The notes: generated by a model from the letters alone, not told the origin. A stretch of DNA of 64,000 nucleotides from Sphagnum magellanicum (GCA_021904315.1 CM038918.1:5223349-5287348); one strand, 5' to 3'. Shown: positions 22,709 through 37,910, numbered from the stretch's first letter. Made by a program: numbers and translations.

Positions 22709-24552
22709 AAAGTATGGACACTGAATGCTACAAGTAACGATTGGTGAAGGTTGCTTGCAAAGAAGTGGCACATGAAAGCACAGAATCTGGAATTTGAGAT
22801 TCATCAGACATATGAATCATATTGATACTTTCATATTGTGGTCGAACATGTAGGTATCACAAGAAATAACATATACCCACAGGAAGAAAAAGAGTGTATT
22901 TTGCCCACAACATAAAAAAACTAAATCAAACAACCCCAAATATGAGTATGTATAGAGGAATGATAAGTTATGCCAAAATTCTTCTTACAATCATTCAGCT
23001 TGTTGGCCAATGTTTATTTTCACAATTTTGTGATGTAGCCCCATTGGTGATCATCCATTGAACGTGTTCTCCTTGCACTTCACACTCATCGAATGGAATG
23101 AAGCCTATAATCACCGACGTGATGCCATTATCAAACTTATGCACCTTCAATTTAAAACATTGTTGTAGACTTTTGACAATAAATTGGTTATTGAATGCAT
23201 TCCTAAATATTTGTCGAATTATTTGTTTGATATCTTCATCAAAGAACGATTGGGAACATTTAAACCAAATTAGAAACCTTCCAAGAAGCGGGTTTTTTTA
23301 AAATTTAATTTTTGAAAATAAATTTTATGAGATTGCATCAATTGGTGAGAATCCCCAGGAAGATTGTATTCCTAGCCATAGTTGTTGATGTACATAAAAA
23401 GCTTGTTTTCGGGTTTGTAAAAATTGTGACATTTGTGTAAGGACAAAACTATGTTCGCATCATGTAAAACACAAAACTTCCCAACCATTGTCTTTCCTCA
23501 TGTCATCGCGGTTGTCAATTTATATCAACTTCATCTTTGAAATGCCATCCTCCAAATTCATTTGAATCCATCTAGTGGTGGTAGACTATTTCATAAAAAT
23601 AATTCGTTTTGTTTCATGTATTGGAAAACAATAATCAATAAAGAAGTTATCAAGTTGATCAAGTTATTTCTTGATCATGTTCTTGAAAATTATGGGTTTT
23701 TTTTTTAAAGATGTCATTTAAAAAACCTTGGACCTTAGTTTTCATTCAAATTTTGGAAAAAAAAAATTCTTTAAAATTATCTTGTGTGATTTTTTATTTT
23801 TTTTCAAAGCCTCCACCCATAAATGGAATGAATCAATCAACTTTTGAAACAACAATAGAACTACATAACCAAGTATCAATAGACTTTCAAGAATTGGTGT
23901 ATTGAATGACTTTGGGTTCATTCAGTTCTATGATAATGGAACATAGTTTGGCACACCATATGAAGGAAGTTCATCCACTAAAACATCCATCACATATATG
24001 GTATTTGCTACTCAACTAAAAGGGCAAATTATCAACTAGACACATTAATAGTAAGGAGGGTGTCATTAAGGATTTGCCTTCATCATATTTTAATTCAAAT
24101 GATTTTCAAGGCCTCTAAAGTTGCTTGTTCCAAGGAGTACAAATAACTTGTACATATTTGTGTACAATTTGCCAATTCAAACAAATTTCATGAAGATGGT
24201 AAAGATCCCATCCAAATTTAATCAACAGGTCAGTTTCTTTAACAGTTAATGCTCCACTATGGGAATTTGGATCCCAGCTATTCGACATCAGAGGTCCTGT
24301 ACAATAGAGTTGAAACCTGACACTGGTTGTTTCAGTGTAAGTGAAATACATTTGTTTCAGTACATACTCAAATTTCACAATGGATGGCATTGCATTTATC
24401 ACACAGTATATCCATTCTTGTTGCAATATACTTCACCAATGCAATGGTGTAAATGGTTATGCAAATCCACATTCTTTCCATTCCTATTGACAATATTCAG
24501 TTATAATCGACTGTTGCAAAAATGTAAACATGGTAAGAGATGTGGTGCTCAC
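22709..24552. other. Intergenic, no gene assigned
   Basis: AT-rich with several coding-looking but unassigned scraps. One is a minus-strand stretch at about 23,050-23,290 containing FDEDIKQIIRQIFRNAFNN. No known family was recognised. Confidence 0.45.
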
Positions 24553-26277
<1,725 letters not shown>

Positions 26278-27360
26278 CTGCAATGAAACAAGAATCCACA
26301 AATGGTCAAATCTTCTACAGTATCAGTGGGCGGAGAGGCTAGCCCTTTGATCGCAAAAAATGTACTCACAAAAATGTACTACTCCTCCCCAAATGTGTCA
26401 TTTGATTCTCTAAACTACATAACAAGATATCTTATGCACAGACACCACCACATTGATCTTGTGTGCATGTGATACGATGCGATGAGGAATGTGATTACAA
26501 TTTGAGGATGAAATTTCCTGTACCACATGCACAGAATTCAACATAGGAATCTTGATGCAGGGTCTCACATTATGGAATTTCCCCTTTTCATTGTCAAATA
26601 TGAGGATGAAGGAGATTAGAAGGGACTTATTATGATGAAGGTGATAAGAAAGCACATTACCACGAGGTGCGATTGAAGCCACAAAGGAACTTTTTTCAAT
26701 GCAAAGTTCACCATCAAAAGTCACAACATTTCTTTGAAAAACTTCAACCTTTGCACTTTTGATTCCGTAGCTTATTTATATGTTTTACCTCACTTTGTCT
26801 TACGTTATTGATTTTTAAAGTGTAGATCTTGCATTACAATTTCCTTCTTTTTCTCATCACCTTTACAAAATCAAAATCAATTCATTTAAAAATGATTTTT
26901 GATTCTTTCTTTGCCTATGGGAAATGAAAGAAAATCACATGCATCTCTCATTGCAAGGTGAATCCAACTTCTCATAATTTTGTACAAATTGAAAATCATT
27001 CACACTTATGAAAAGTCTTGCTTAATGTTTCACCTATGACATTGATTTTTTTCTCATCACGTGCATGTGTTTCTCCTCTTTGTTTTATTGAGTTGTCATT
27101 GTTCAATTGGAACACCATGTTGTTTAATGTTTTTAGTGTCCTCCTCTTCTTGCACCATTTTCGTTTTGTCCCCTATTTTGTCTTCCTCATCGTCTTGTTG
27201 CAATATTTTCATTACACGAAATCATGACTTTCATGACACATTATGATTATGTCCTAAATATAGTCATGTAGTCATTTGTACCAATGGGTTGGACATAACT
27301 AATCATGAATATATCATCTACATGACTAGCATTATGATTACATGACTAACAAAACAATAT
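26278..27360. other. Intergenic, nothing recognised
   Basis: AT-rich. No exon of the thiolase N-terminus and no other gene could be identified. Confidence 0.45.
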
Positions 27361-27369
27361 GACTACAAA

Positions 27370-28040
27370 ATTTCAGAACCCCAGTTAAGGGTCAAAAAAC
27401 CCGTTCTGTGATGTTTTAGAACCTCCCCCTCAGTCAAGGTCAAAATGGTTCTTTGATTTTTTTGAGAACCGGTTGGAGGAAGGTACATATATACCCTACC
27501 TTTACCCACTGTTTCGAGGTTCTGAGAAGTGAGAATTGACTGACACTGGTGAAGGTAGCAGGTCCCCAGTGTTGGGTGGAGGTTCTTAGGATTGATAACC
27601 ATGGTTCTTTAAAAAAAATTCCCAAAAGACCCAAGTTTGGTACGTTATCATGGTTCTCAAAAATCGAGTGGTATTTCAAATAATCGGCTGAAATACCACT
27701 TTTCTTTACCAGCTTCTTTCATGAAAAATGCGTGTTCTTTAAGATTTTTTGAAATTAACCGAGACAATGGTGCTTTGATTCAGACTCATGAATTTGAGAC
27801 CGATGGTTCTTTGATTCCGATTTTTAAGAAAAAGAATCGAAATCAAGGGTCCTTCGATTCTGATTTAAATAAAAAATTGAGACTAACAGTTCTTTGATTC
27901 TGGGGGGGGGGGGGGGCTTGGAAAAAGATGGATTAGGAACCGGCGGTTCTTTTGTTCCCGGTTTTCAAAGCTTGAATAGGAACCGGAGGTTCTTTTGTTT
28001 TGACATAATTTTTAAATAGGAACCGACGGTTCTTTGAATG
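27370..28040. repeat. GGTTCT/GAACC repeat block upstream of the CAND7-type gene
   Basis: Scattered GGTTCT and GAACC words throughout. From about 27,765 to 28,040 a degenerate tandem unit of about 40 bp is repeated, core GAACCG(A/G)(C/A)GGTTCTTT(G)ATTC. Copies start near 27,769, 27,804, 27,846, 27,889, 27,946, 27,989 and 28,028. A run of 14 G lies at about 27,902-27,916. The block ends about 160 bp before the start codon, so it is in the promoter or 5' UTR. Related sequence recurs at 46.8-47.6 kb and 63.2-63.4 kb. Confidence 0.7.
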
Positions 28041-28197
28041 TCAACAACAGCGGAACGCCCGCTGAAACCAAACCGGTACTGGGCTTTCTCTTCTGCTCTT
28101 TGTTGGCATCGTCTGTAAGGAAGGCTGTTAAGAGTCCGGAGGACTGCTTCGAGCTCTCGTGGGGATCGTGGACGGTCCGGACGTGGTGGTGGTGGCT

Positions 28198-29547
28198 ATG
28201 GCGTTGGAGCTTCCGGGGCTCTTGGTGTTGGTGATGGTGGTGGTGATTGCTCTCAGCTCCTTGCGCTGTTGCGACGCTGAAATCAAGCAGCTGAGCATCG
28301 CGAACGACTCGCGCCGCTTGATCTTGTTCGAGACTTTCGGGTTCGAGAGCGGAGGTGTGGTGAACATCCGCCTCTCGCACATTCAGCTACCGGAAGGTGA
28401 CGATGGTGAGCGAGCGGGGTTCTTTCTCTCTCTGGCTGATGATCTGGTACCTGCTTACGCCAAATTACAGCAAGAGCAGACAGATTGCTTGCTAGAAGAG
28501 ACTCCGCAGATCATGATGAAGCTCTTCACGCTGGCGACGGCGGTGTCAGACTCCTCCTCGCAAGGTAATAGCAGTGGCGCGTTGTTCGTTTTCCAGTTTA
28601 AGGTGCCTGTTGCTGAAGAGTACAGTCTCTATTTTCAGAATTGCTTGAAACAGCCGGTGTCCTTCGACGTCACTACATCCATGTACAATCTAGAGAAAGG
28701 CTTCAAGGATTACCTGCCTGTTGGACAGACGCAATTGCCTACGCTTTTCTTTGCCTTCTTTCTTGCGCATCTTGTTCTGTTGGGAATCTGGAGCTATGTT
28801 TGTTGGAAGCAAAAGCTGTCAGTGTATCGCATCCACATTATCATGGCCGTTCTGGTCTTGCTGAAAGCACTGAACCTGATTTGCGAGGCGGAAGACAAGC
28901 GGTATGTGAAGAGAATGGGTACGCCGCATGGCTGGAATGTTGCGTACTACGTTTGCAATTTCCTTCGGGAAGGATTGCAGATCAGTGCTATAGTTCTCAT
29001 CGACGCGGGCTGGCCCTTCTTGAAACCACATCTACAAGACAAGGAAAAGAAGATACTCATGGTTGTCATACCTCTCCAAATCTTGGCCAACGGCGCTTTC
29101 ATGATCTACGACGAAGCCGGGCCTTCCACCAAAGACTTCTTCGCATGGAAGCAAGTGTTTCTACTTGTGGATGTCATCTGCTGTTGTGCGGTTTTGTTCG
29201 CGATCGTCTGGTCAATCAGACATCTGAGAGACGCATCTCATACTGACGGCAAAGCAGCACAGAGCCTGATGAAGCTCACTCTGTTTCGCCACTATTACAT
29301 CGCGGTTTTAAGCTGCATTTACTTCACTCGTATTGTGGTTTTTGGACTCCTCACTGTCACAGTTTACCGATACAGATGGACGAGCAACTTCGCTGAGGAG
29401 ATGTCAGCTCTTGCTTTTTTCATGTACACAGGATACAAGTTCAGGCCAGTTGAACGCAATCCCTACCTAGTGCTCGAGGGTGACGAGAAAGAGGCTGCTG
29501 CTTCTGCTGCACAGGAGGCTGTAGATGATGATGAATTCGATTTGTAG
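28198..29547 (+). CDS. CAND7: CAND7-type (GPR107/GOST family) 7TM protein
   Basis: Single-exon gene, 449 residues from ATG 28198. The frame is open 13 codons further upstream but without an ATG. Residues 1-27 form a signal peptide (MALELPGLLVLVMVVVIALS). A luminal beta-rich domain of about 150 residues follows, with FETFGFESGG and the YSLYFQNC block. Seven membrane segments lie at about 180-410, including LPTLFFAFFL, KALNLICEAED, GTPHGWNV, GWPFLKP, and QVFLLVDVICCC followed by VWSIRHLR. FRPVERNPY and an acidic tail EFDL close the protein. This is the Lung_7-TM_R/GOST architecture. Arabidopsis members CAND6/CAND7 were listed as candidate G-protein-coupled receptors; animal GPR107/108 act in Golgi trafficking. 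The real role here is unknown. The copy looks intact. GC content is higher than in the flanks. Confidence 0.93.
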   Translation: MALELPGLLVLVMVVVIALSSLRCCDAEIKQLSIANDSRRLILFETFGFESGGVVNIRLSHIQLPEGDDGERAGFFLSLADDLVPAYAKLQQEQTDCLLEETPQIMMKLFTLATAVSDSSSQGNSSGALFVFQFKVPVAEEYSLYFQNCLKQPVSFDVTTSMYNLEKGFKDYLPVGQTQLPTLFFAFFLAHLVLLGIWSYVCWKQKLSVYRIHIIMAVLVLLKALNLICEAEDKRYVKRMGTPHGWNVAYYVCNFLREGLQISAIVLIDAGWPFLKPHLQDKEKKILMVVIPLQILANGAFMIYDEAGPSTKDFFAWKQVFLLVDVICCCAVLFAIVWSIRHLRDASHTDGKAAQSLMKLTLFRHYYIAVLSCIYFTRIVVFGLLTVTVYRYRWTSNFAEEMSALAFFMYTGYKFRPVERNPYLVLEGDEKEAAASAAQEAVDDDEFDL

Positions 29548-32500
29548 ACTGAGAGACTACCAGGGCCAGTCTACCATGTACAGTCCATGGAGAAAAACCT
29601 TCTCCACGTGTTCTGTCATTTGCACAGAGCTCCATTACCATTTGGTGCCATACCATATTAGCCATTGCTAATGCTTATTACATTAGTTGGAGCCTGACGA
29701 CTGTGGAACTTCAGAAATGAGCTGTGTGCTTTTAGGGTTTAGGGTTTACTATGTACTTGTAAGCAGAATTTCTTAGTGAAACTTACTCTTCATCAGATAC
29801 TTACTTGTGATGAGAGGATGCAAAAGACTTCTTCCTTAGCAGCTCCTCCTCCTTTGATTGGTGAGAAGATCTATGGCCTCTTCAAATGCCTGAGCTCTAA
29901 ACCAACTTTGTGTTACTATATGACTTGATGAGAGTGTACAGCTTGGTCTTCCTTGGCAGCTTCTCCTCCTCTATTGTGAGAAGATCTACAGCCTCTTCAA
30001 ATGTATGGAAGTTTTGGGAGACAAAGAAAACTAGACCTAGTACTGAGTTCCCCATTTTTGCTTACTTGGTTCTCCTTTCCTGTTTCCATTTGTTGCAGTT
30101 CCCTTGACCCCAAAAGTTTCTCAACATCCCATCAACAGTCTCAGAGGAAGTTGAGTTGTTGCTTTGGTTCCTGCTGTGAGTGGCCACCAGTGGCACATTG
30201 CAGGTGCATGTGACAAAGCATGAAAGTGGGCACATATTTAGCAAAGCAGAACAGGGTAGCACATCAACTAGTCTTTTGACAATTGAAAGCACCTTTTCTT
30301 CTGTCTCATTCAAGAGTCCTCTACCAAGGAGAGCTGCAAAATGACTAGCCTTCCTGTGATGCCTGAGATAGTGTGAAGTCTCAACAGGGTGAAGTATTCT
30401 ATATCCCTACCCATTTCAGCATTGTTTAGTAGCCTTTGTTGCACAACTTCAGCTTCTCCACTTCACCTTTACAGCTTTGTATGTTCAAGTGGAACCCAGG
30501 ATAGGACAACCAGGGGCTTGTTCATAGAGTTTGCCTTAAGATGTGTGGTCATGAGCTTCAGCAAACTCATGGAGCTGGGATCCCATTCACATATATGTGG
30601 ACTCTTCTTTGTCCTTCCCAAGCATATGTTTATTGGCCACAGACACTCCAAAATCCAGGACAAGAAGGTCCAATCCTAGCATAGGCTTCTGTTGCGGACA
30701 AAGGAAAAGGGGACAGGCACGAGACAGAAGTTGGAAGAGGTGTGTTTGGATAAGAAGGTAGCTGTTTGTTCAGGTGATTCTAGATCCTGTAACAGTGGAG
30801 GTCATTAAGATGCAGTATCTAAAATTTTAATGCCTCTGGACATCATGGAAAAATTAAATGAAAATGGGCTGTAGAACTCCTTGAGTCCCTTTGGAACTAT
30901 GATTTCGTTTTGGAAGAATCACCTTGTCCTGTTGATGGCAGTTGTTTGATTTTTGGAAACTGGATGTCTTTCTTCATTGCTGGAATTTGGTGTGGATCAG
31001 TTGTGTGTCTGAATTTGGTGAATGTTAGTGGGGATGGAGGATGTGGTTAGTAGTCAAGGCATTTGTATTCTGTGTGTCACATCTGAACTTTTTGTGTGCG
31101 ATTAGGGTTCTGAGGAAGGATCCAGGGAAACAGCATGCGTGTGATAGCCATTAATTTGTTCGCTTTTTGGATTGCTGGACATTATATGATTATTGAGAGA
31201 GGATATGTGACTCAGCTGCTTGAGTTTCTCTTCTGTGTTTATCCAAAGTTCAGCTAATGTCTGTTGGATGAGTGCTATATTGATGATTTTGTCCCAGCAT
31301 TTCCAGGCATGACGTTGGACATACTTTAACAGAATTTGCAAAATGTGTGGCCCACTTGGGGAAGAGAGCCTGGTAAAGTGACCAGGAGAAGAATCTATGC
31401 GAAGGCTGCAGGTGCAGACACCTCAATATGTCACAGTTGCAGGTAAGATTCATGCACAGCAGCCTGCCTGTGCCCACTGAGTGTCCCACCCTATCACACC
31501 CTCCTGCATCCCTCCTTTCTCTCCTTCCAGAAACAGCTTTGTTCCTGCACTGAATGTTGTAAGCCAGAGGTACAGATTTTGTCTCTGCTCTCTTAGTTTG
31601 CCACATTGATTAATACATAAATGTACATACCTGTATATATTATATATATGTGATCTAGTGTTGGAGGAATCTCTGTTGCAATTGCCAATTTGAGTTCAAT
31701 GTGCATTGTGGGGTATATGTACAGACCAGTAGCAACTGGTTTACCGGTTGCTCCCTACAGAAACAGACCTCAACTGACCATTTTCATGTAGAATGCATCC
31801 ATGCTGTTATGGTCAGTTGCAGCAGCTCATGACACAGGTACTCATGTTCAATTCATCATATACAATTCAGCCTCTGAAGAGTCCAAAATTTCTTGCAAAT
31901 TCAAGGGGTGTATTAGCAAATAGTATTCTTAGTGGTGACTGTATGGGTGCAGATGGAATGGCTGTCTGAAAGAAGGGCCAGGTTCTTGCTAGCTCCTAAG
32001 AATCAGATGCTCACATCTCAATTGGAGTTTTCTTATGATGCAGGAAATTGTGCAATGCTTGGGAAGGAAGTCATGTCAACCCAAATGGCAACTACAAGAG
32101 GTGGGAGGAAGACAAAATCCTGAACTTGCAGCTGAAGTTCAATATGCTCAAAGGAGCACATCCCTCAAGTGCAAGATGTTGATGCTAGGGCAGCTGGAAT
32201 GGCTGGCATGACTGTGCAAGCAGTTTTGCAAACAGCAGTGGCGGCAGTCCTTCCAGATGCGGGGCTGTTGCAAAATACAATTGTAAGCATACCAAGGAGA
32301 GCATGTGAAAATCTTGGACAACTGCTGCGAGTCCTGGCATAATTCCAAGATCAGAAAACTTTCAGCAGAAGCTGATGTTGAAACTATGGTGAGCAGCTCA
32401 AGCAACAGTGATGATTCTCCTATTGCTTAGGTTCCTCAACAAAAAACTGTCAACAGAACCAAAAGTCGTAAGTTCTGCTTTTGATGGACTCGTAGCTCTT

Positions 32501-35500
32501 GTACGGGGCGAAGGCAAGGATGGTGGTCTAACTTTGATGAGGGAAGTTTTTTCAAATTGTTGATGAAACCTTGCCAAACTTCATAAAAAGAAGGCACCCA
32601 AGAAAGGGAGAAATAAAGGGGCAAGGATCAATGTTTGGGCAAACAACCCAAAAGAGGTGGGCCACATAGAGGTAATGGAATCACTAAGTAAGGGAACCAC
32701 TAAATACTAAAACCTCCACTAGCTGAATGGAGCATATCAACTAAAGAAGGGGGAGGTAAACCCCATAAACCTCCAATCTTAGAAGAACCCTTCCTTGAAG
32801 TAATAGCCTGTCTTGAAATGGAAGTAGCTTGTGTTCTTTCTAGGTCCATTGACACTTTTTGATTATAAAATGAATGCAACACCAATAAAGGAGGGCTTTT
32901 GGTGCCTTTGCAATAATCCACACCATGTTAACACATTGATGAAAAAAGTTGTTAGATTGCTAGTGATAATACCCAAAAACATTTATGGCGAGAAGAAGAA
33001 ATACATTTGTTGGGTAACGATTATGATAAAGTCTTTCCTTCATTTGTGTTGTCATTGTTGTGACCACCCCACAAGAATGAACTACATGTGATACCAAGTC
33101 TATTTGAGTGGGGTTGGTAATGACAACATTAGCCAATGTGCAAATGCCATCAATTGACAAAACAATGTCAACTTATCATGAGAAGATTGAAGAGAAGGAA
33201 ATAGAAGAACATGGGTTTTCTTTCGTAATATGTGAAACCTTGCATTTTTTCACAATGACATTCCAAACGATATCATGGGATGCAATCTTTTCTCACCATG
33301 GGTGCAACGAAGGAGGTGAATCCCCATGTGGTTTAATGGCTAGCCATAGATGCAATGTGTTAAACTAAGAAGCAAAGGATGGGGGAGGCTTAACTTTGTT
33401 TATAATATAGAAAAAAAAACATTTGAAGGCAAATGAAAGCATGGGATGATAGGGCGAATAGATAGCCAAGCTCTCGTGCTGGCCCTGTGTAGGACCTCAA
33501 ACACGTTCAATGTGAGTCAAAAGACATGTTAAAGATGATGTTGGAAAAGGAATGGTGATGTAGTTTGAAATGATTTGTTACAGTTGATTTGTTTGCTTGT
33601 TTACAAGCTATTCAAATGGGAGTAAACACGCTATCACAACTAAGGGAATCCCAAGATAACTTTAAGTGCACTTGGAAAGGGAGAAAACTTGAATTGCTCA
33701 CCCCAATAAACCTCCAATAGGAATGGATGTGAATCCAACAAGAATTTAGAAATGATGATCAATGTTACTGGCACCCAATTCCTTGAATAAGTTGCAGCAC
33801 AATGGTCTTTGTAGAAATGAAGCCTATTTTGCCATTAAAAATCGGGAGTGAAACTTATTGATGCACCAAAGGGGCTTTTGAACACTTGAGAAAACCTAGG
33901 CGTAAAAACTTTTTGAAAACCTTCATGAGGGTCGAATTGAAACAAACAAGCCACCCATTTGATGCCATTTAAAGGTTTGGCCAAAACCAAAAGCCTAACA
34001 ACACCAAGGACATGAGTAATGGACCTTGGGAAGTGACTCATGGCAACCTAAGAATTTAGCTAATGAAGCTAAATGAAGCCGTTGGTAGAATCCGTAAAGT
34101 CAAAAGCATCCCAAATGTTAAAAAACCATGCCAAAAGGTCCCCCTTTGGAAAGACTAAACATGCGCATGAAAGTTGATTTAAAAGAATACAAGGATAATT
34201 TTAGGTTTTTGTTTAGTTGAAAGTCTATTAGAGAATCAAAGCAATGGAAGGCAACATCGAAAGGTTGAAAGTTTGCAAAATTGGAACAATTTTTGAAGAA
34301 GCAAAATTTGGGGCCAAAGTGGCAAAGGCCTTTATCACATGAACATACTTTCCGGCACACCTTATAGTTAAACTCCATCTAAGCCATTGCAAGGGGGTTA
34401 ACCAGGAAATTTTTTTGAAGGGAGCATGGGACCTTGGTCCAAATGTAAAGCTGCAACATGTGCTTGTGTTTGAAAAAAATGTTTTGCTTAAAGCTCTTCA
34501 TAATCTTTTGACAAAAATCGCCAAAGTTGGCCATAAGTTTTTCGCTGCTTGGTTGCGCCATTTTGAACAAGGAGGACAAGACATTATTGAGGGAAAAATA
34601 AAAATAAATGCTAGGTTGCAATGTTGAATGGGTTTTGAACAAGGTGATCCAAAGGTAGACAAAAAACAATTTGCACTTCCTGTTGCAAAATGAAAAGGAT
34701 CTATGAATACAAATGAGGCCAAGGAAAACTCAAATGGAAGGCGTTGTTAAGGGGTTTCACTTCTAACACCCAAGCCCAAGTTCAAGAAGGGGGAGAAGGG
34801 GCAAAAAAGGAAGTTGAAGGGCAAGAAAAATCACTAGGAAAAAAAAAACTTGACAATTTTCACCAATGACAAAAGATGCCATGTTACAAAAAAAGAGCAC
34901 CACATCTAGTAAAGGGAACATCACATTGGGCCCCATTCTTGTCACTAAGGGAAGAAGTGAACCTAATTTGACAACTAACTTGAATGATCAAATAGGAAAG
35001 GGGGGAAAAGGGGAAACAAAAGCCAAAGTTGGCACAGGGGGAGGGGAAAAGGAAAGGATTGAAACAACAAAAACAAGGGTAAAACACCTATGAAAGAAAA
35101 CAAGGGAAAAATAAAATGGAAACTACTAGGAGGCAAAAACCACCACCACCACCATCCCCCACAAAAAAATTAAAATTAAAAAATTGGCCCAACGGTTCAC
35201 AAATTCAAACCAAGAACCTGGAATCTTGAAGCTAGTTGCTTGCCAAGAAGAAAAATGCTTTCTATTTAATGTGGTGCATCACATAGGAACCACACAAAAG
35301 CTTAGTTGTGTTTCCCCACCCTCTTTCTTTTATCTCTCACTCACAATTGATGCCCTTGTTTAAACCGTGCAAGAACCACACGGTAGTTGAGTTCCCTTGC
35401 CTTTTCTATTTTGCACTTGTCATTAACATCATTGTTGCCATTGTTGTTCTTTTTTCTCCAAGAGCCTTGTTGTTGCTAAACCAACTACATGTGGTGTTGA

Positions 35501-36960
35501 GCTTACACAACAATTTGTTTGTACACTTGTTTCTTGAAGATTTGGGCAATCGCACCAATTTGTAAGCTTTGTTTTTTAAGAATAAGTTGGGCTTAGGTCC
35601 TTTGCCTTCTTCCTTTCAAGGTTTCAAAGCCTTCTCTATTGAAGTCACACGTTTTGAGCTTTAGCTTGCTTTGTTTTGCACTTGGACACCTTGACTTGTT
35701 TCTTTTCGTGCAATCTCACTTTCGGAAAAGTTTCAGCAAGTACTATTATGCTCCTCTCAATTTATTCTAATTGTTGTTGTTGCCCTATTGCTTCGATTTT
35801 GAACTCCTTATTGCTCCACATCACTTGTCGCCTAACTGAGATGCTGTATAATTCATGTCCAAGTTACAAAGGTATTATGGTACTAGTAGCAATTCCTTTG
35901 AAGTTAAAAGGTAGTGTGTGTGTTTGGAAGGTGAGGAATATGCAATACAAACTTGCCACAATTTATTGTAATTTTCATTAAAAATAGGTACCTATTCATA
36001 ATCAAAGAGGGGGCTACTACTAAGTGTAGGCAAAGATGGGTGATGCACACAGTTATGAATAGAAATTGCTGCACCCCAGAGGTCCAACTTTCTTCCTTTT
36101 GTGGGTTCTGGAGGGAGGGAGGGAGGAAGGGGAGGGTGGGAGGAAAGATTTCTTTGGATCTTGATGTTCTCAATATGTTCCAAATGGTTCCCAATGTGTT
36201 CCCAGGGGCTTCTTCAGGGCAGTGGTTTTTTAATGAGTTTCTTGCTGGAGCATCATTGTTGATCATCCCCAAAAGGATGTAGCCACAATTCACTAAATGG
36301 TAAGTTATTAAAAAGTCAAGTGCTGAAGTTAAGATTTAAAATTTAATTAATTATTTTGCAAGTTTGTTGCCGAAGTCGATCAGCGAGTACAGAATTGCAA
36401 ATGAAGTTCAAACATTTTATATACTAAATTTGGTGTCAATAACTCTGTGTGTTGTTAGAAGGCACTACTACTGCACACACAAAATTGACTTGATTGCTCT
36501 CATCAATTCATTGGCTCTGGCTATAATGATTTCACCCAAGTGATTGGGTTGTAAATGAATTGTCTTTCATCTTTAATCTTCACCATCTTATGATTAAGAT
36601 GAAAATCTATGATGGGTTTAGATTATCTGAAATCATAGATTTTCAGGGATGTGGTGGATTAAAGAAAAACAATTGTACATTATGTTACAATGTCAGAAAC
36701 GTTACTAAAGACCCAAATAGAGGGTACAGTGGAACTACAGTGGAACTAGGTACCAGTCTAATGTTGTACAATGTTAGATGTCATAAGCACTCTGGTACAT
36801 GCCCAAATAAAGGGTTACCAAATTACCAGTGACCTACTCTAATGACATTGTACAATGTTGAATGCCATGGCCCATAAATATTTCTCCACTCCCAAATAGG
36901 GGAGGAGCGAGGAAAGGGGTTTAGTGGGGGTGTGTACTTTGATCTCCGCTCATTAGAACA
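29548..36960. other. 3' UTR of the CAND7-type gene, then unassigned intergenic DNA
   Basis: A telobox pair (TTTAGGGTTTAGGGTTTA) lies at about 29,731. Beyond it no gene could be assigned over 7 kb. The plus strand at about 32,190-32,340 reads AAGMAGMTVQAVLQTAVAAV followed by PRRACENLGQLLRVLA before a stop, which looks like an old coding piece of unknown family. The 33.4-35.1 kb part is purine-rich on the plus strand. A GGGAGGGAGG stretch is at about 36,112-36,145. Confidence 0.4.
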
Positions 36961-36984
36961 TCAATAGGAAAAATTTGTTCAAGT

Positions 36985-37018
36985 GGGTACCTAATTTGAG
37001 AACTTCAAAAACCATCAC

Positions 37019-37063
<45 letters not shown>

Positions 37064-37359
37064 TCAACTCACAAATGATTCTGGGCAGGTTGAGGAAAAA
37101 ATTATATACTTCCCCAAGCATAAAGTAATAAAAACATCAGTAGGTAACAATTGATGAAGTACCCAATTTATTGAGAACTTCAAAAACCATCACAACAAGA
37201 GAGAGAGAGAGAGAGAGAGAAGAATGATCAACTCATAAATGATTCTGGGCAGGTTGAGGAAAAAATTATATACTTCCCCAAGCATAAAGTAATAAAAACA
37301 TCAATAGGTAACAATTGTTGAAGTACCCAATTTATTGAGAACTTCAAAAACCATCACAA

Positions 37360-37395
<36 letters not shown>

Positions 37396-37780
37396 TTAAC
37401 TCCTAAACGAGTTCGGAGCAGCCCAAGGAAAAAAATACATACTTCCTCAATGGTAAAGCAATAAAAACATCAATCAATAGGAAACAATTGTTCAAGTACC
37501 CAAATTATTGAGAACTTCAAAAACCATCACACCAAGAGAGAGAGAGAGAGAATGATTAACTCCTAAATGATTTCCGGGCAGCCCGAGAAAATAATACATA
37601 CATATATATATACTTTCCTCAAGCGTCAAGAAATTTGTGTCTAGAGTTTTTTTGTACAGTAGAGGCTGCAAACGCGGGACGTGGGGTTGGTGGAAAGCCC
37701 AAATAAGTAAGTTGAGCTACTCTTAGAAAACAACATCAAATTGTTCAAGTACCCATTGAGAACTTCAAAAACCAGCACAA
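36985..37780. repeat. Minisatellite of ~170-bp units, each with a GA microsatellite
   Basis: GAGAACTTCAAAAACCA(T/G)CAC recurs at about 36,998, 37,173, 37,337, 37,510 and (partial) 37,758. Each of the first four copies is followed by a GA run of variable length (about 18, 12, 14 and 8 units). The sequence between carries AATGAT(C/T)AACTC, GGGCAGGTTGAGG and TACTTCCC. Spacing is 175, 164, 173 and 248 bp. The array lies 0.4-1.1 kb upstream of the MLO start codon. Confidence 0.9.
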
Positions 37781-37855
37781 ACCTTCTAAGTTGTAAAGAT
37801 CAGCAGGTTGACGAATTTTGGGAAGAAACAGTAGAGAGTTTTGTAGATGTGATGG

Positions 37856-37858
<3 letters not shown>

Positions 37859-37904
<46 letters not shown>
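37859..37904. repeat. GA microsatellite
   Basis: About 23 uninterrupted GA units in the MLO upstream region. The Ser/Leu-rich minus-strand frame across it is only the repeat in translation. Confidence 0.95.

Positions 37905-37910
<6 letters not shown>

Noticed and set aside
28159-28197. Upstream extension of the CAND7 frame
   Set aside because: Starts at GTG; the first ATG (28198) puts the signal peptide at the N-terminus as expected.
28012-28380. His-rich minus-strand ORF over the CAND7 start
   Set aside because: Antisense shadow of the signal-peptide region of a well-supported gene.
36985-37780. CRISPR-like array
   Set aside because: Units are long, imperfect and contain microsatellites; the genome is eukaryotic. 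It is a minisatellite.
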